Origin: Phenylobacterium glaciei
GTDB lineage: Bacteria > Pseudomonadota > Alphaproteobacteria > Caulobacterales > Caulobacteraceae
NCBI RefSeq assembly: GCF_016772415.1
Contig: NZ_JAGSGD010000001.1
Span: 1,947,501-2,011,500, forward strand
Length of the DNA: 64,000 bases
Direction: 5' to 3'
The notes under the pieces are model-generated. The model was not told the origin of the DNA, searched no databases, and saw only the letters and a list, made by a program, of their open reading frames with translations. Position numbers and translations under genes: made by a program. Shown piece after piece: positions 31,461 to 40,860 of the stretch. Every line of letters begins with the position of its first letter. The first letter of the stretch is position 1.

Positions 31461-32183
31461 GTGGCCAAGGGATTCAAGGAAGCCGGCGAGAAGCCCCGCC
31501 GCTTCTACAAGGACGTCTCAGTGGAGGCCGCCCCGGGCGGCTTCGCGGTGAAGCTGGACAGTCGCAGCCTGCGCAGCCCCCGCGCCGCCTTGATGGTTCT
31601 GCCGACCCAGGCGCTCGCTGATCTGGTGGCCGAGGAATGGGCCGGGCAGGGCGAGCACATCGAGATGGCCGTGATGCACGCCACCCGCCTGGCCAACACC
31701 GCCCTGGACGCCATTCCCCAGGCCCGCGACGGCACGGCCGGCCAGATCGCCGACTATGCCGGCTCCGACCTGCTTTGCTACTTCGCGCAGGATCCGGCGG
31801 GCCTGGTGGATCGCCAGCAGCATCACTGGGTTCCGGTGCTGGAGCGCGCCGAGCGGGAGTTTGACGTGGCCTTCGTCCGCGCCGCCGGCATCGTCCACCG
31901 CACCCAGCCCGACGAGACCCTGGCCAAGGTCAAGGCCATGGCCCTGGACCTGGACGACTTCGGGCTGGCGGGGGTGGCCTTCGGCACCGCCCTGTTTGGT
32001 TCGGCGGTCCTGGCCTTCGGCCTGGCGCGGGGCTGGATGAGCGGGGTCCAGGTCCTGGAGCTCTCGCGCCTCGATGAGATATTCCAGGAGGAGAAGTGGG
32101 GCATCGATGACGAGGCCGCCGAACGCACCGCCCGCCATGTGGTGGAAGCCCAGATGCTGGAGCGCTGGTTCAAGGCCCTCTAG
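31461..32183 (+). CDS. ATP12-family F1-ATPase assembly chaperone
   Basis: 240 residues. ATP12 binds the F1 alpha subunit during ATP synthase assembly; bacterial homologues are confined largely to alphaproteobacteria. Recognisable segments are RRFYKDVSVE (N-terminus), LADLVAEEWAGQGEHI, ARDGTAGQIADYAGSDLLCYFA and the C-terminal EERWGIDDEA-type EEKWGIDDEAAERTARHV. GTG 31461 was chosen for GGAGAGAC at good spacing; the open frame upstream lacks homology. Divergent from the DUF1800 gene and followed by pccB. Confidence 0.9.
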   Translation: MAKGFKEAGEKPRRFYKDVSVEAAPGGFAVKLDSRSLRSPRAALMVLPTQALADLVAEEWAGQGEHIEMAVMHATRLANTALDAIPQARDGTAGQIADYAGSDLLCYFAQDPAGLVDRQQHHWVPVLERAEREFDVAFVRAAGIVHRTQPDETLAKVKAMALDLDDFGLAGVAFGTALFGSAVLAFGLARGWMSGVQVLELSRLDEIFQEEKWGIDDEAAERTARHVVEAQMLERWFKAL

Positions 32184-32263
32184 CTGACGCGCGGTGAACT
32201 TGCGCAGGCTTCCGGGCGCGACTAGGGCTTGATCCCAGCACAGAGCGTTAAGAGGGGCCGGCC

Positions 32264-33796
32264 TTGAAGCATATCATCGAGGAGCTTGAGAAGCGTCGCA
32301 GCGAAGCCCGTCTGGGCGGGGGCGAGCGGCGCATCGAGAACCAGCACGCCAAGGGCAAGCTGACCGCGCGCGAGCGCCTCGACCTGCTGCTGGACGAGGG
32401 CTCCTTCGAGGAGTTCGACATGTTCGTCGAGCACCGCGCCACCGACTTCGGCATGGCCGACAACCGCGTGCCTGGCGACGGCGTGGTCACCGGCTGGGGC
32501 AATATCAACGGCCGTCTGGTCTTCGTGTTCTCCAAGGATTTCACGGTCTTCGGCGGCTCTCTTTCCAACGCCCACGCCCAGAAAATCGTCAAGGTGCAAC
32601 AGCAGGCCCTGAAGGTCGGCGCGCCGATCATCGGCCTGTTCGACGCCGGCGGCGCGCGCATCCAGGAGGGCGTCGACGGCCTGGCCGGATATGCCGACAT
32701 CTTCCTGCAGAACACGCTGGCCAGCGGCGTCATCCCGCAGATCAGCGTGATCATGGGCCCCTGCGCCGGGGGCGACGTCTATTCGCCGGCCATCACCGAC
32801 TTCATCTTCATGGTGAAGGATACCTCCTACATGTACGTCACCGGTCCCGACGTGGTCCGCACGGTGACCCACGAGGAGGTCACCCACGAGGAACTTGGCG
32901 GCTATCGCGTGCACGCCATGAAGTCCGGCGTCGCCGACGGCGCCTTTGAAAACGACCTGGAGGCCCTGACCCAGGTGCGCCGCCTGGTGGACTTCCTGCC
33001 GCTCTCCAATCGCGAGAAGCCGCCGGTCCGCGAGAGCTTCGACAATGTCGAGCGCGACGAGCCGAGCCTCGACACCCTGGTGCCGTCCAATCCCAACAAG
33101 CCCTACGACATGAAGGAGCTGATCCTGAAGGTCGTGGACGAGGCTGATTTCTTCGAGATCGCCCCCGACTTCGCCAAGAACATCATCTGCGGCTTCGCCC
33201 GCATGGACGGCCGAACCATCGGCATCGTCGCCAACCAGCCCCAGGTGCTGGCCGGCGTGCTGGACATCGACTCCAGCCGAAAGGGCGCCCGCTTCGTGCG
33301 CTTCTGCGACGCCTTCGAGATCCCCCTGGTGACCCTGGTGGACGTGCCGGGCTTCATGCCGGGCACCAAGCAGGAGCAGGGCGGCCTGATCCGCCACGGC
33401 GCCAAGCTGCTGTTCGCCTATGCCGAGGCCACCGTGCCCAAGGTGACCCTGATCACCCGCAAGGCCTATGGCGGCGCCTATGACGTGATGAGCTCCAAGC
33501 ACATCCGCGGCGACGTGAACTACGCCTGGCCCACCGCCGAGATCGCGGTGATGGGCTCGAAGGGCGCCGTGGAGATTATCTTCCGGGCCGAGATCGGCGA
33601 CCCCGACGCCATCGCCGCCCGCGAGGCCGAGTACAAGTCCCGCTTCGCCAACCCCTTCATCGCCGCTTCGCGCGGTTACATCGACGACGTCATCAAGCCC
33701 CACAACACCCGCAAGCGCATCGCCCGCTCGCTGAAGAACCTGCGCGGCAAGCAGCTGACCAATCCCTGGAAAAAGCACGACAACATCCCGCTGTAG
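32264..33796 (+). CDS. pccB: Propionyl-CoA carboxylase beta (carboxyltransferase) subunit
   Basis: 510 residues. Transfers carboxyl from biotin to propionyl-CoA. Two crotonase-fold halves are visible: the N-terminal half with [19 protein letters not shown] and [17 protein letters not shown], and the C-terminal half with [15 protein letters not shown] and [14 protein letters not shown]. The context around these motifs favours propionyl-CoA over methylcrotonoyl-CoA (compare 52841). The TTG start follows AGAGGGG. The alpha subunit is encoded at 37229, ~3.4 kb downstream on the same strand. Confidence 0.95.
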   Translation: MKHIIEELEKRRSEARLGGGERRIENQHAKGKLTARERLDLLLDEGSFEEFDMFVEHRATDFGMADNRVPGDGVVTGWGNINGRLVFVFSKDFTVFGGSLSNAHAQKIVKVQQQALKVGAPIIGLFDAGGARIQEGVDGLAGYADIFLQNTLASGVIPQISVIMGPCAGGDVYSPAITDFIFMVKDTSYMYVTGPDVVRTVTHEEVTHEELGGYRVHAMKSGVADGAFENDLEALTQVRRLVDFLPLSNREKPPVRESFDNVERDEPSLDTLVPSNPNKPYDMKELILKVVDEADFFEIAPDFAKNIICGFARMDGRTIGIVANQPQVLAGVLDIDSSRKGARFVRFCDAFEIPLVTLVDVPGFMPGTKQEQGGLIRHGAKLLFAYAEATVPKVTLITRKAYGGAYDVMSSKHIRGDVNYAWPTAEIAVMGSKGAVEIIFRAEIGDPDAIAAREAEYKSRFANPFIAASRGYIDDVIKPHNTRKRIARSLKNLRGKQLTNPWKKHDNIPL

Positions 33797-33894
33797 GGGC
33801 TGCGGCCCCAGGACCGCGCCGCGATCGGGTGCGCGCGGGCGTTGCGCTGGATCAAGGCGCGGCGGTCGACCTGGGTGCAGGTTTAGGGTGACCC

Positions 33895-34389
33895 ATGGAC
33901 GTCCTCGCCCGCCAGCTCCTGATCTCGACGGCCGTCGTCTCGGCGACCGTGCTGATCCACCTGTTGGGCCTCGACGCCCTGCAGGGGCTGCTGCGGTGGC
34001 ATCTGGAGCGCTTCACCCGCTGGATAAACCTCGACCGCGTCCTGGTGCCCCTCGGCGTCGTCCTGGGGCTGTTCGTGCTGCACGGGCTCGAGATCTGGCT
34101 CTATGCGCTGGTCTATTGGAAGATGCAGATGCTCCCGACGCTGGAGCAGGCCCTCTATTTTTCCACCAGTTCCTATTCGACGGTTGGTGAGACCGGCGCG
34201 ATCCTGCCCGACCGTTGGCGGATCGTTGGGGTTCTGGAGGCCATCAACGGCATGCTGCTGATCGGCTGGTCCACCGCCTTCCTGTTCCAAATTCTGCACC
34301 ACCTGATGTGGGATGACAGCGACAATCACCCGCTCCCCAAGGGCGCCATCGCCAGGGCGTCCAAACCGCGTCGAACACGCCAGAAGTGA
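33895..34389 (+). CDS. Ion-channel-like membrane protein
   Basis: 164 residues with three or four hydrophobic helices. The segment ALYFSTSSYSTVGETG has the layout of the pore loop and filter of two-helix potassium channels (usually TxGYG/TVGYG), but the filter reads TVGE rather than GYG. It is therefore a channel-fold relative whose selectivity, or activity, is uncertain. No ligand-binding domain follows. It stands alone between pccB and the BON gene. Confidence 0.6.
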   Translation: MDVLARQLLISTAVVSATVLIHLLGLDALQGLLRWHLERFTRWINLDRVLVPLGVVLGLFVLHGLEIWLYALVYWKMQMLPTLEQALYFSTSSYSTVGETGAILPDRWRIVGVLEAINGMLLIGWSTAFLFQILHHLMWDDSDNHPLPKGAIARASKPRRTRQK

Positions 34390-34401
34390 CCCTCTGAAAT
34401 C

Positions 34402-34426
34402 GGAACAAGCCCACCCGTGCCGGGTT
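34402..34426 (+). promoter_or_regulatory. Candidate EcfG/SigT-type stress promoter
   Basis: GGAAC (34402-34406), 16 nt, GGTT (34423-34426), 38 bp before the BON-domain gene. It matches the general-stress sigma consensus of alphaproteobacteria apart from G for C in the -10 element. BON-domain proteins are frequent members of that regulon, which supports the call. Confidence 0.5.
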
Positions 34427-34464
34427 GTTGGACCAGCAAGTCCTCGCAACACGGGAGAAGGCAG

Positions 34465-35139
34465 ATGGCCGATAGAAGCAACGAACGCGGCGGGTGGCCC
34501 CGTGAGCATCGCCTGGACCCCCGCCACCGCCACGACTGGGACGAGGCCGCCGCCGACTATCAGGCCGGCGAGGATGACCGCCCGGGCGAGGGCCGAAGCT
34601 TCGAAAAGGGTTATGTCGGCCCGCGCTACGGGGTGGGCGGGTATACCGGCTATACCGGCGGCTACGGTCAGAACGGGTCCGATCCGGGGGAACGTGTCTC
34701 GCCCTACGGTGACCGCGTCTATCATGGCGGCGTCCGGGCGCCCCAGGAGAACAGCCGCGATGGACGCTATGACAGCGTCCCGCGCCAGGATCACCCAGGC
34801 GAGTACCGTACCTATCACAATCCCGGCCATCGCGGCCTGGGACCCCAGGGCTACACGCGCAGCGACCAACGCATCACAGAGGACGTCCATGATCGTCTGA
34901 CCGACGATGATCACATCGACGCCTCGCGCATCACTGTGGCCGTGCAGGACGGCGAGGTGACCCTGTCGGGTACGATCCGCGACCGTCGCGCCAAACATCA
35001 CGCCGAGGCGATCATCGAGCATATCGGCGGTGTGAAGCATGTGCAGAACAACCTGCGCGTCGATGCGCACGCCAAGGACCGAGGTCCGGCCCCGCTGGGT
35101 GAGAACACCGTCCTGCGCGACCAGGCTGAAGACAGCTGA
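34465..35139 (+). CDS. BON-domain stress protein
   Basis: 224 residues. The first ~130 are a hydrophilic, Gly/Tyr/Arg/Asp-rich low-complexity region (GVGGYTGYTGGYG). Residues ~140-205 form a BON domain (ITEDVHDRLTDDDHIDASRITVAVQDGEVTLSGTIRDRRAKHHAEAI-type). BON domains bind membranes or phospholipids. There is no signal peptide, so it may be cytoplasmic. GGGAGAAGG precedes ATG 34465; a putative general-stress promoter lies just upstream. Confidence 0.8.
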   Translation: MADRSNERGGWPREHRLDPRHRHDWDEAAADYQAGEDDRPGEGRSFEKGYVGPRYGVGGYTGYTGGYGQNGSDPGERVSPYGDRVYHGGVRAPQENSRDGRYDSVPRQDHPGEYRTYHNPGHRGLGPQGYTRSDQRITEDVHDRLTDDDHIDASRITVAVQDGEVTLSGTIRDRRAKHHAEAIIEHIGGVKHVQNNLRVDAHAKDRGPAPLGENTVLRDQAEDS

Positions 35140-35180
35140 GGCCTACTGACTCCGCGCGCCGCCGGTTCTAGGCTGGCGGC

Positions 35181-35990
35181 GTGTCGGAGGAGACGTTCAA
35201 GACCTGGATCGACCGTTGGGGGCTCGCGCCCGACGGGGAGCCGTTCACCAGCCTTGGGGGACGGCTGCTGCCTGTGCGGCAGGCGGACGTCGCGGCCATG
35301 CTCAAGATCAGCGACGCGCCCGAGGAAATCGCCGGCGGTATCTTGATGTCCTGGTGGAACGGGCAGGGCGCCGCCCCGGTCCTGGCCCACGAGGGCGAGG
35401 CGCTGTTGATGCTCCGCGCCACGGGCTCAGGCTCGCTGGCGGAGATGGCCCGATCAGGACAGGACGACACGGCCAGCCGCATCATCTGCACGGCGCTGGA
35501 CGGGTTGCATGCGCCGCGACCTGGCAGGCTGCCCGCCAGCCTCAGGCCGTTGCCGGACTGGTTCGGGCAACTGGAGCCGGCTGCCAACCGCCACGGCGGC
35601 GTGCTGTCCAAGTCCCTTGCCATGTCGAAACGCCTGCTGGCCGACCCGCGCGAGGTCTGTGTCCTGCACGGCGACGCCCACCACGGCAATTTCCTGGATT
35701 TTGGCGAGCTTGGCTGGCTGGCCATCGATCCCAAGGGCCTCATCGGCGACCGAGGGTACGACTACGCCAATCTGCTGTGCAATCCCGACCTCGCCACCGC
35801 CGTCGCCCCTGGCCGCATCGCGCGGCAGGTCAGGGTGGTTTCTGAAGCCACCAATCTGGAGCCTGAGCGAACGCTGCAGTGGCTGCTGGCCTATGCCGGC
35901 CTCTCGGCCGCCTGGACCCTGTCGGACGGAAACAACCCGACCGGCGCTCTGCAGATCGCCGAAATCGCGGCCGCCGAACTGGGGCTCTGA
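35181..35990 (+). CDS. Aminoglycoside/hydroxyurea-type phosphotransferase
   Basis: 269 residues of the APH(6)/hydroxyurea kinase family (streptomycin 6-kinase-like). The kinase catalytic loop VLHGDAHHGNFLDF gives the catalytic Asp, and IDPKGLIGDRGYDYANLL is the metal-binding motif. Chromosomal relatives often do not confer resistance, so the physiological substrate may be another hydroxylated small molecule. The GTG start has no obvious strong ribosome site. It runs tail-to-tail with the next gene. Confidence 0.8.
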   Translation: MSEETFKTWIDRWGLAPDGEPFTSLGGRLLPVRQADVAAMLKISDAPEEIAGGILMSWWNGQGAAPVLAHEGEALLMLRATGSGSLAEMARSGQDDTASRIICTALDGLHAPRPGRLPASLRPLPDWFGQLEPAANRHGGVLSKSLAMSKRLLADPREVCVLHGDAHHGNFLDFGELGWLAIDPKGLIGDRGYDYANLLCNPDLATAVAPGRIARQVRVVSEATNLEPERTLQWLLAYAGLSAAWTLSDGNNPTGALQIAEIAAAELGL

Positions 35991-35994
35991 CCGC

Positions 35995-36522
35995 CTAGTA
36001 GAGATTCTCGTTGGCCTGCCGGGTCGCGCGGCTGCTCATATAGGACACCAGGCCTAACCGGAGCGCGTGCTGGTCCGTGGCGATGGGCGAAAGTCGCGCG
36101 ACCAGGGATTCCCAGACCTTGAGTCCAGATCCGTCGTCCGCCCCGGCTTTGACCGCCTTGCCGAGTTGGGCGATCAGCCCCGGATCGAGGGTCGCCCACG
36201 CCGCGTCCAGCTGTTCGGCGGAGACCCCGGCCTGGACCGATAGCCGCCGCTCGGCCACCTGCTGGCGTGAATACCCCCCAAAGGCTCCGCCAGCCGCGCC
36301 CATCGCCGCCTCGCTCACATGGCAGGCCTCCACAGCCTTGGCCAGATGGTCGGAATTGAAGAAGGCCGCCTCATCGGGCGCGTCATCGCTGTCCAGGCTG
36401 GAATCCAGATAGGCTTTGCGATCGGAGAGCGGCAGTTGATTCCAGATACACTTGGCGTCACCCGCCACGGCGGGGCTCGCCGCAGCCAGCAAGCCGATCA
36501 GGATGAGTGTGCGTAGCGGCAT
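35995..36522 (-). CDS. Secreted hypothetical protein
   Basis: 175 residues with a signal peptide (LRTLILIGLLAAASPAVAG). The mature part is helical with two cysteines (AKCIWNQLP and EACHVSE) and no recognised family. ATG 36522 was preferred over an upstream TTG at 36534; neither has a clear ribosome site. It is located between the convergent kinase gene and msrB. Confidence 0.6.
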   Translation of the reverse strand: MPLRTLILIGLLAAASPAVAGDAKCIWNQLPLSDRKAYLDSSLDSDDAPDEAAFFNSDHLAKAVEACHVSEAAMGAAGGAFGGYSRQQVAERRLSVQAGVSAEQLDAAWATLDPGLIAQLGKAVKAGADDGSGLKVWESLVARLSPIATDQHALRLGLVSYMSSRATRQANENLY

Positions 36523-36614
36523 GAGGGTCTGCAAATACTGAGGCGCCGGGCGTCCAACGCGGCATCCTACAGCGGAGCTTCGACATCGGCGATAGAATTG
36601 ACAGTCTGGCTGTC

Positions 36615-37115
36615 TCAGCTCGCCGCGGTCGCCAGGTGCTGGTTGTCACCGCGCTGCAGCGGATCACGCAGCAGCTGGCCGTTCTGCACGAACTCCAGCG
36701 AGATCGAATTGATGCAATAGCGCAGCCGGGTCGGGGCCGGGCCGTCGGGGAAGACGTGGCCCTGGTGGCTGTCGCAGCGGGCGCAGCGGGTCTCGATGCG
36801 GATCATGCCGTAGCTGCTGTCCTTCACCGCCACGACGTGGGCCTCATCGATGGGGGCGAAGAAGCTGGGCCAGCCGGTGCCGCTTTCGAACTTGGTCTTG
36901 GCCTGGAACAGCGGCAGGCCGCAGAGCCGGCAGCAATAGGCGCCGTCCTGCTTGTTATCCAGCAGGCCGCCGCAGAACGCCGCTTCGGTGCCGTGGTGCA
37001 GCAGCACCTCGGCCTCGTCGCGGGTGAGGTCGGCTTCGAGACGCTTGCGTTCCGCTGCGTCCGGGGGCGTCAGGTCGAAACCGGACGGGGAGAGGGTGGC
37101 TTCTGGCGTGCTCAT
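36615..37115 (-). CDS. msrB: Peptide-methionine (R)-S-oxide reductase MsrB
   Basis: 166 residues. Reduces the R-epimer of methionine sulfoxide. The structural zinc cysteines are present in CRLCG and CARCDSHQGHVF, FESGTGWPSF is intact, and the catalytic Cys lies in LRYCINSISLEF. ATG 37115 begins MSTPEATLSPSGFDLTPP; an in-frame upstream start at 37124 is less likely. It complements msrA at 16969, and is divergent from pccA. Confidence 0.95.
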   Translation of the reverse strand: MSTPEATLSPSGFDLTPPDAAERKRLEADLTRDEAEVLLHHGTEAAFCGGLLDNKQDGAYCCRLCGLPLFQAKTKFESGTGWPSFFAPIDEAHVVAVKDSSYGMIRIETRCARCDSHQGHVFPDGPAPTRLRYCINSISLEFVQNGQLLRDPLQRGDNQHLATAAS

Positions 37116-37228
37116 GGGGTCCAATCTAAGGTCTCTCCTCGCAGTACGGAAGCGCTTCAGGGGAGGTTACGTTCATGCCCAGGACCACGGTCTGTCTCGC
37201 CCGCGCGATTTTGCGCTAAGACATCAGC

Positions 37229-39208
37229 ATGTTCTCAAAGATTCTGATCGCCAACCGCGGCGAAATCGCGGTCCGCATCATCAAGACCTGCCGCCGTATG
37301 GGGATCGCCACCGTGGTGGTCTATTCCGAGGCTGACGCCGACTCGATGGCCGTCGAGATGGCCGACCAGACGGTGTTCATCGGCGGCGCGCCCGCCTCCG
37401 AAAGCTACCTGGTCGCCGACAAGATCGTCGCCGCGGCCCGGGAGACGGGTGCCGAGGCCATCCACCCCGGCTTCGGCTTCCTGTCGGAAAACGCGAGCTT
37501 CGCCCGACGGCTGGAGAAGGAAGGCATCGTCTTCATCGGTCCCAACCCCCACGCCATCGAGGCCATGGGCGACAAGATCGAATCCAAGAAGTTCGCCACC
37601 AAGGCCAATATCTCGGTGGTCCCCGGCCACGTCGGCGAGATCGACGACACCGCCCACGCCATCAAGATCAGCGAAGACATCGGCTATCCGGTGATGATCA
37701 AAGCCTCAGCCGGCGGTGGCGGCAAGGGCATCCGGGTCGCCTGGAACCAGAAGGACGTCGAGGAAGGCTTCCCGGCCGTGAAGGCCGAGGCCAAGTCCAG
37801 CTTCGGCGACGACCGCATCTTCATCGAGAAGTTCATCGAGAGCCCGCGCCACATCGAGATCCAGGTGATGGGGGACAAGCATGGCAACGTCGTCCACCTG
37901 TTCGAGCGCGAATGTTCCATCCAGCGCCGTAACCAAAAGGTCATCGAGGAGGCCCCGTCGCCTCTGCTGGATGAGGAAACCCGCGCGGCCATGGGCGCCC
38001 AGGCCGTGGCGCTCGCCAAGGCGGTGAACTACGACAGCGCCGGCACCGTCGAGTTCGTCGCCGGCCAGGACAAGAGCTTCTTCTTCCTGGAGATGAACAC
38101 CCGCCTGCAGGTGGAGCATCCGGTCACCGAGCTGATCACCGGGGTCGACCTGGTGGAGCAGATGATCCGCTCGGCCTATGGCGAGAAGCTGGCCTTCGCG
38201 CAGAAGGACCTGGCGATCAAGGGATGGGCCATCGAGAGCCGTATCTATGCCGAGGACCCCTATCGCGGCTTCCTGCCCTCCATCGGCCGCCTGGTGCGCT
38301 ACTATCCGCCGCAAGAGGGTGAGATCGGCGAGATCATCGTGCGCAACGACGCCGGCGTCCGCGAGGGCGACGAGATCTCGATGTTCTACGACCCGATGAT
38401 CTCCAAGCTGTCGACCTGGGCGCCGACCCGCCTGGCCGCCATCGACGCCATGGGCCGGGCGCTGGAGGACTTCCATATCGAGGGCCTGGGCCAGAACATT
38501 CCGTTCCTGGCCGCCGTCATGGACCAGGAACGGTTCCGGTCAGGCAAGCTGTCGACCAACTACATCAAGGACGAGTTCCCCGAGGGCTTCCTCGGGACCC
38601 CGCCCACCGACTGGCAGCGCGACCTGGTCTCTGCCGTGGCCTGCGCCATGCACCGCATCGTCACAGCCCGGTCCGCGCCACAGTTGCTGCGCGACGAGTG
38701 GATCGTCATCGCCGGCCACGACAAGCGCCTGGTGCGCCTCTCCAACGGCGGGGCCGCCTATCGGGTAGAGTATCTGAACGAGAACCGGTCGCTCACCCTC
38801 ACCGACATCGACTGGCGGCCGGGCAAGCACGTCTTCAAGGGCGTCCTGGACGGCCGGGCCTTCACCGTGGCGGTCAAGCCCGCCGCCGAGGGCTTTGTGA
38901 TCCGGCACCGGGCCACGACCCTGAACGTCCTGGTCCTGACCCCGCGTTCGGCCGAACTGCACGAGAAGCTGCCGGCCAAGAAGGCGGCCGATACCTCCAA
39001 GATGATTCTCTCGCCCATGCCGGGCCTCGTGGTGACCCTGGACGTGATCCCCGGCCAGCTGGTCCGGGCCGGCGAGGCCGTCTGTGTGGTCGAGGCCATG
39101 AAGATGCAGAACATCATCCGCGCCGAACGGGACGGCACCGTGAAGACCGTCGGCGCCAAGGCCGGCGACTCGGTGGCCGCCGACGAGGTGCTGGTGGAGT
39201 TCGCCTGA
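37229..39208 (+). CDS. pccA: Propionyl-CoA carboxylase alpha subunit (biotin carboxylase/BCCP)
   Basis: 659 residues. The N-terminal biotin carboxylase domain (FSKILIANRGEIAVRIIKTCR; ATP-grasp loop ASAGGGGKGIRVAW; FFLEMNTRLQVEHPVTE) is followed by a linker (BT) domain. The C-terminal biotin carrier domain has the biotinylated Lys625 in EAMKMQN. With PccB it makes methylmalonyl-CoA from propionyl-CoA released by Val, Ile and odd-chain fatty acid breakdown. Its stop overlaps the ATG of the DUF805 gene by one base. Confidence 0.95.
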   Translation: MFSKILIANRGEIAVRIIKTCRRMGIATVVVYSEADADSMAVEMADQTVFIGGAPASESYLVADKIVAAARETGAEAIHPGFGFLSENASFARRLEKEGIVFIGPNPHAIEAMGDKIESKKFATKANISVVPGHVGEIDDTAHAIKISEDIGYPVMIKASAGGGGKGIRVAWNQKDVEEGFPAVKAEAKSSFGDDRIFIEKFIESPRHIEIQVMGDKHGNVVHLFERECSIQRRNQKVIEEAPSPLLDEETRAAMGAQAVALAKAVNYDSAGTVEFVAGQDKSFFFLEMNTRLQVEHPVTELITGVDLVEQMIRSAYGEKLAFAQKDLAIKGWAIESRIYAEDPYRGFLPSIGRLVRYYPPQEGEIGEIIVRNDAGVREGDEISMFYDPMISKLSTWAPTRLAAIDAMGRALEDFHIEGLGQNIPFLAAVMDQERFRSGKLSTNYIKDEFPEGFLGTPPTDWQRDLVSAVACAMHRIVTARSAPQLLRDEWIVIAGHDKRLVRLSNGGAAYRVEYLNENRSLTLTDIDWRPGKHVFKGVLDGRAFTVAVKPAAEGFVIRHRATTLNVLVLTPRSAELHEKLPAKKAADTSKMILSPMPGLVVTLDVIPGQLVRAGEAVCVVEAMKMQNIIRAERDGTVKTVGAKAGDSVAADEVLVEFA

Positions 39209-39606
39209 TGCAGACCGACTGGGCGGCGCTGTTCTTCACGGCCGGCGGCCGGCTGGGGCGCACGCCGTTCCTGATCGGGGCGGCGGTGCTGATCGTGCTC
39301 GGGGCCATCTATGAGGCCATCGCCGGGGTGACCCTGCACTGGCTGACCGGCTGGTTCGTCTATCCGGCCCTGATCTACGGCGGGGCCTGCGTGCTGTCCA
39401 AGCGCCTGCACGACCGGGGCAAGTCCGGCTGGTGGGCGGCGGCGATCCTGTTCGCCCTGGTGGCCGTCTGGCAGCCGCCGATGAACCCCGCCGATGTGCT
39501 GCTGTCCCTGCTGCTGGTCTGGGCGGTGGTGGAGCTGGGGGTCATGGGCGGCGAGCAGGGGACCAACCGCTATGGCGCCAACCCGCTGAGGGCTGTCGTG
39601 GCCTAG
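39208..39606 (+). CDS. DUF805 family membrane protein
   Basis: 132 residues. It carries the DUF805 signature [15 protein letters not shown] at the N-terminus and [13 protein letters not shown] in the middle, with four hydrophobic helices. Function unknown. TGATG overlap with pccA implies coupling. It ends tail-to-tail with lipB, the two stops overlapping in CTAG. Confidence 0.85.
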   Translation: MQTDWAALFFTAGGRLGRTPFLIGAAVLIVLGAIYEAIAGVTLHWLTGWFVYPALIYGGACVLSKRLHDRGKSGWWAAAILFALVAVWQPPMNPADVLLSLLLVWAVVELGVMGGEQGTNRYGANPLRAVVA

Positions 39607-40328
39607 ATCGGCGCCTGCGCCCGCTCCACCGGCCCGAACACAGCGGCGAAGCTCTCCATCAGGGCCGCGTCGGCCTCGTCCAGGGTGACGGGCAGGCCCA
39701 GGTCCACGAGGCTGGTGACCCCGTGCTCGGTCTGGCCGCAGGGGACGATGCCGGAGAAGTGGGAAAGGTCAGGCTCCACGTTCAGCGAGACGCCGTGGAA
39801 GGACACCCAGCGGCGCAGTTTCACCCCGATGGCGGCGATCTTGTCCTCGCGGGTCGGCGCGCCCGAGACCTTGCGTTCCACCCACACACCGACTCGCCCG
39901 TCGCGAATCTCTCCGGTGACGTTGAACTGTTCCAGCGCCCCGATGATCCAGGCCTCCAGGCCAGCGATGAATGCGCGCACGTCCCGTCGGCGGGCGGTCA
40001 GATCCAGCATCACATAGGCCACCCGCTGGCCGGGGCCGTGATAGGTGAACTGCCCGCCGCGCGCCGTGGGAAAGACCGGGAATCGGTCCGGCTCCAGCAA
40101 ATCGGCGGATTTCGCGGAGATTCCGGCCGTATAGAGCGGCGGATGCTCCAGAAGCCAGACCAGTTCGCCGGCCGACCCCTCGGCGATGGCGGCGGCGCGG
40201 GCTTCCATGGCGGCGACAGCGGCCTCGTACCCGACATATCCGGTCGAAACCGCCCACCCCACGGGGGCGCCGTCGGCCCTCCCGAAATAGGGCGCTGAGG
40301 CTTCAGCATTTAACGACCGGTCAAGCAT
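39603..40328 (-). CDS. lipB: Octanoyl-[acyl-carrier-protein]-protein N-octanoyltransferase
   Basis: 241 residues. Transfers octanoate from ACP to lipoyl domains, the first step of endogenous lipoate synthesis. The [16 protein letters not shown] motif (90-105), Lys170 in [16 protein letters not shown] and the acyl-carrying Cys197 in SGIVPCG form the known catalytic set. It is convergent with DUF805 and divergent from the FliN-like gene. Confidence 0.95.
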   Translation of the reverse strand: MLDRSLNAEASAPYFGRADGAPVGWAVSTGYVGYEAAVAAMEARAAAIAEGSAGELVWLLEHPPLYTAGISAKSADLLEPDRFPVFPTARGGQFTYHGPGQRVAYVMLDLTARRRDVRAFIAGLEAWIIGALEQFNVTGEIRDGRVGVWVERKVSGAPTREDKIAAIGVKLRRWVSFHGVSLNVEPDLSHFSGIVPCGQTEHGVTSLVDLGLPVTLDEADAALMESFAAVFGPVERAQAPI

Positions 40329-40355
40329 GTCAGCGCCAATGTGGGGTCAAGGAAC

Positions 40356-40394
40356 AGGGGGCGCAAAGCCCCCTTTGATTTCTTAGTGTTTTTT
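40356..40394 (+). terminator. Terminator-like hairpin upstream of the FliN-like gene
   Basis: Perfect 7-bp stem AGGGGGC/GCCCCCT (40356-40362 with 40368-40374), a GCAAA loop, then T-rich sequence ending in a run of six T. This is the best-formed intrinsic terminator signature near a gene start in the window. It could block read-through antisense to lipB or act as a leader attenuator. Confidence 0.55.
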
Positions 40395-40395
40395 G

Positions 40396-40656
40396 ATGGG
40401 TGGGGTTTTGGGTCAAGTTAACGCCGTCAACGTCGAGATTTCGGTGGTGCTGGGTCGCTCCACCCTGCCCATGCAGCAGTTGCTGCGGATGGGCAGGGGT
40501 GCGGTGATCCCGCTGGACGCCGGTGTCAACGAAGAGGTGTGGATCCTGGCCAATAACCACCCAGTGGCGCGTGGAGAGATCCAGATTAACGAGGATCGTA
40601 TCTCCATCGCGGTCACCCGCGCCGCCGATGTTTACGACTATATGGCCGGCGGCTAG
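40396..40656 (+). CDS. FliN/SpoA-domain protein (flagellar motor switch type)
   Basis: 86 residues forming essentially one SpoA (FliM/FliN C-terminal) domain: VNVEISVVLGRSTLPMQQLLRMGRGAVIPLDAGVNEEVWILANN, then VARGEIQINEDRISIAVTRA. FliN forms the C-ring face that binds CheY-P. The gene is not in a flagellar cluster here, and the protein is shorter than canonical FliN, lacking any N-terminal extension. ATG 40396 has no ribosome site; an overlapping TTG at 40393 is equally possible. Confidence 0.8.
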   Translation: MGGVLGQVNAVNVEISVVLGRSTLPMQQLLRMGRGAVIPLDAGVNEEVWILANNHPVARGEIQINEDRISIAVTRAADVYDYMAGG

Positions 40657-40710
40657 CCACAACGCTTCACAAACGCGCGGGGGTTTGCTACCTGCCGCGC
40701 CTCACCACGA

Positions 40711-40795
40711 GCGGTCGTGGCGGAATTGGTAGACGCGCAGCGTTGAGGTCGCTGTGGGGCAACCCGTGGAAGTTCGAGTCTTCTCGACCGCACCA
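40711..40795 (+). tRNA. tRNA-Leu, anticodon GAG
   Basis: Acceptor stem GCGGTCG (40711-40717) pairs with CGACCGC (40785-40791), followed by A and an encoded CCA. The anticodon stem CAGCG/CGCTG encloses the loop TTGAGGT, giving anticodon GAG (decodes CUC/CUU). The GGTAGACGC D-loop and long variable arm are typical of class II tRNA-Leu, and GTTCGAGTC forms the T-loop. Confidence 0.97.
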
Positions 40796-40860
40796 GTGAA
40801 TCAGGGTCTTTCGCAGCTGCAGAGCTAGAGCATCGTCATACATTAGGAGGGGAGGTCCGC

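Noticed and set aside
33797-33810. Terminator after pccB
   Set aside because: GGGGC-TGCG-GCCCC can pair but no T-run follows, so intrinsic termination is not supported.
35181-35990. Acquired streptomycin resistance gene
   Set aside because: Base composition matches the neighbours and there is no mobile element; chromosomal members of this kinase family commonly have other substrates.
40796-40860. Magnesium riboswitch before mgtE
   Set aside because: The 65-bp gap after the tRNA has no M-box or ykoK-like structure that I could recognise, and is too short for one.
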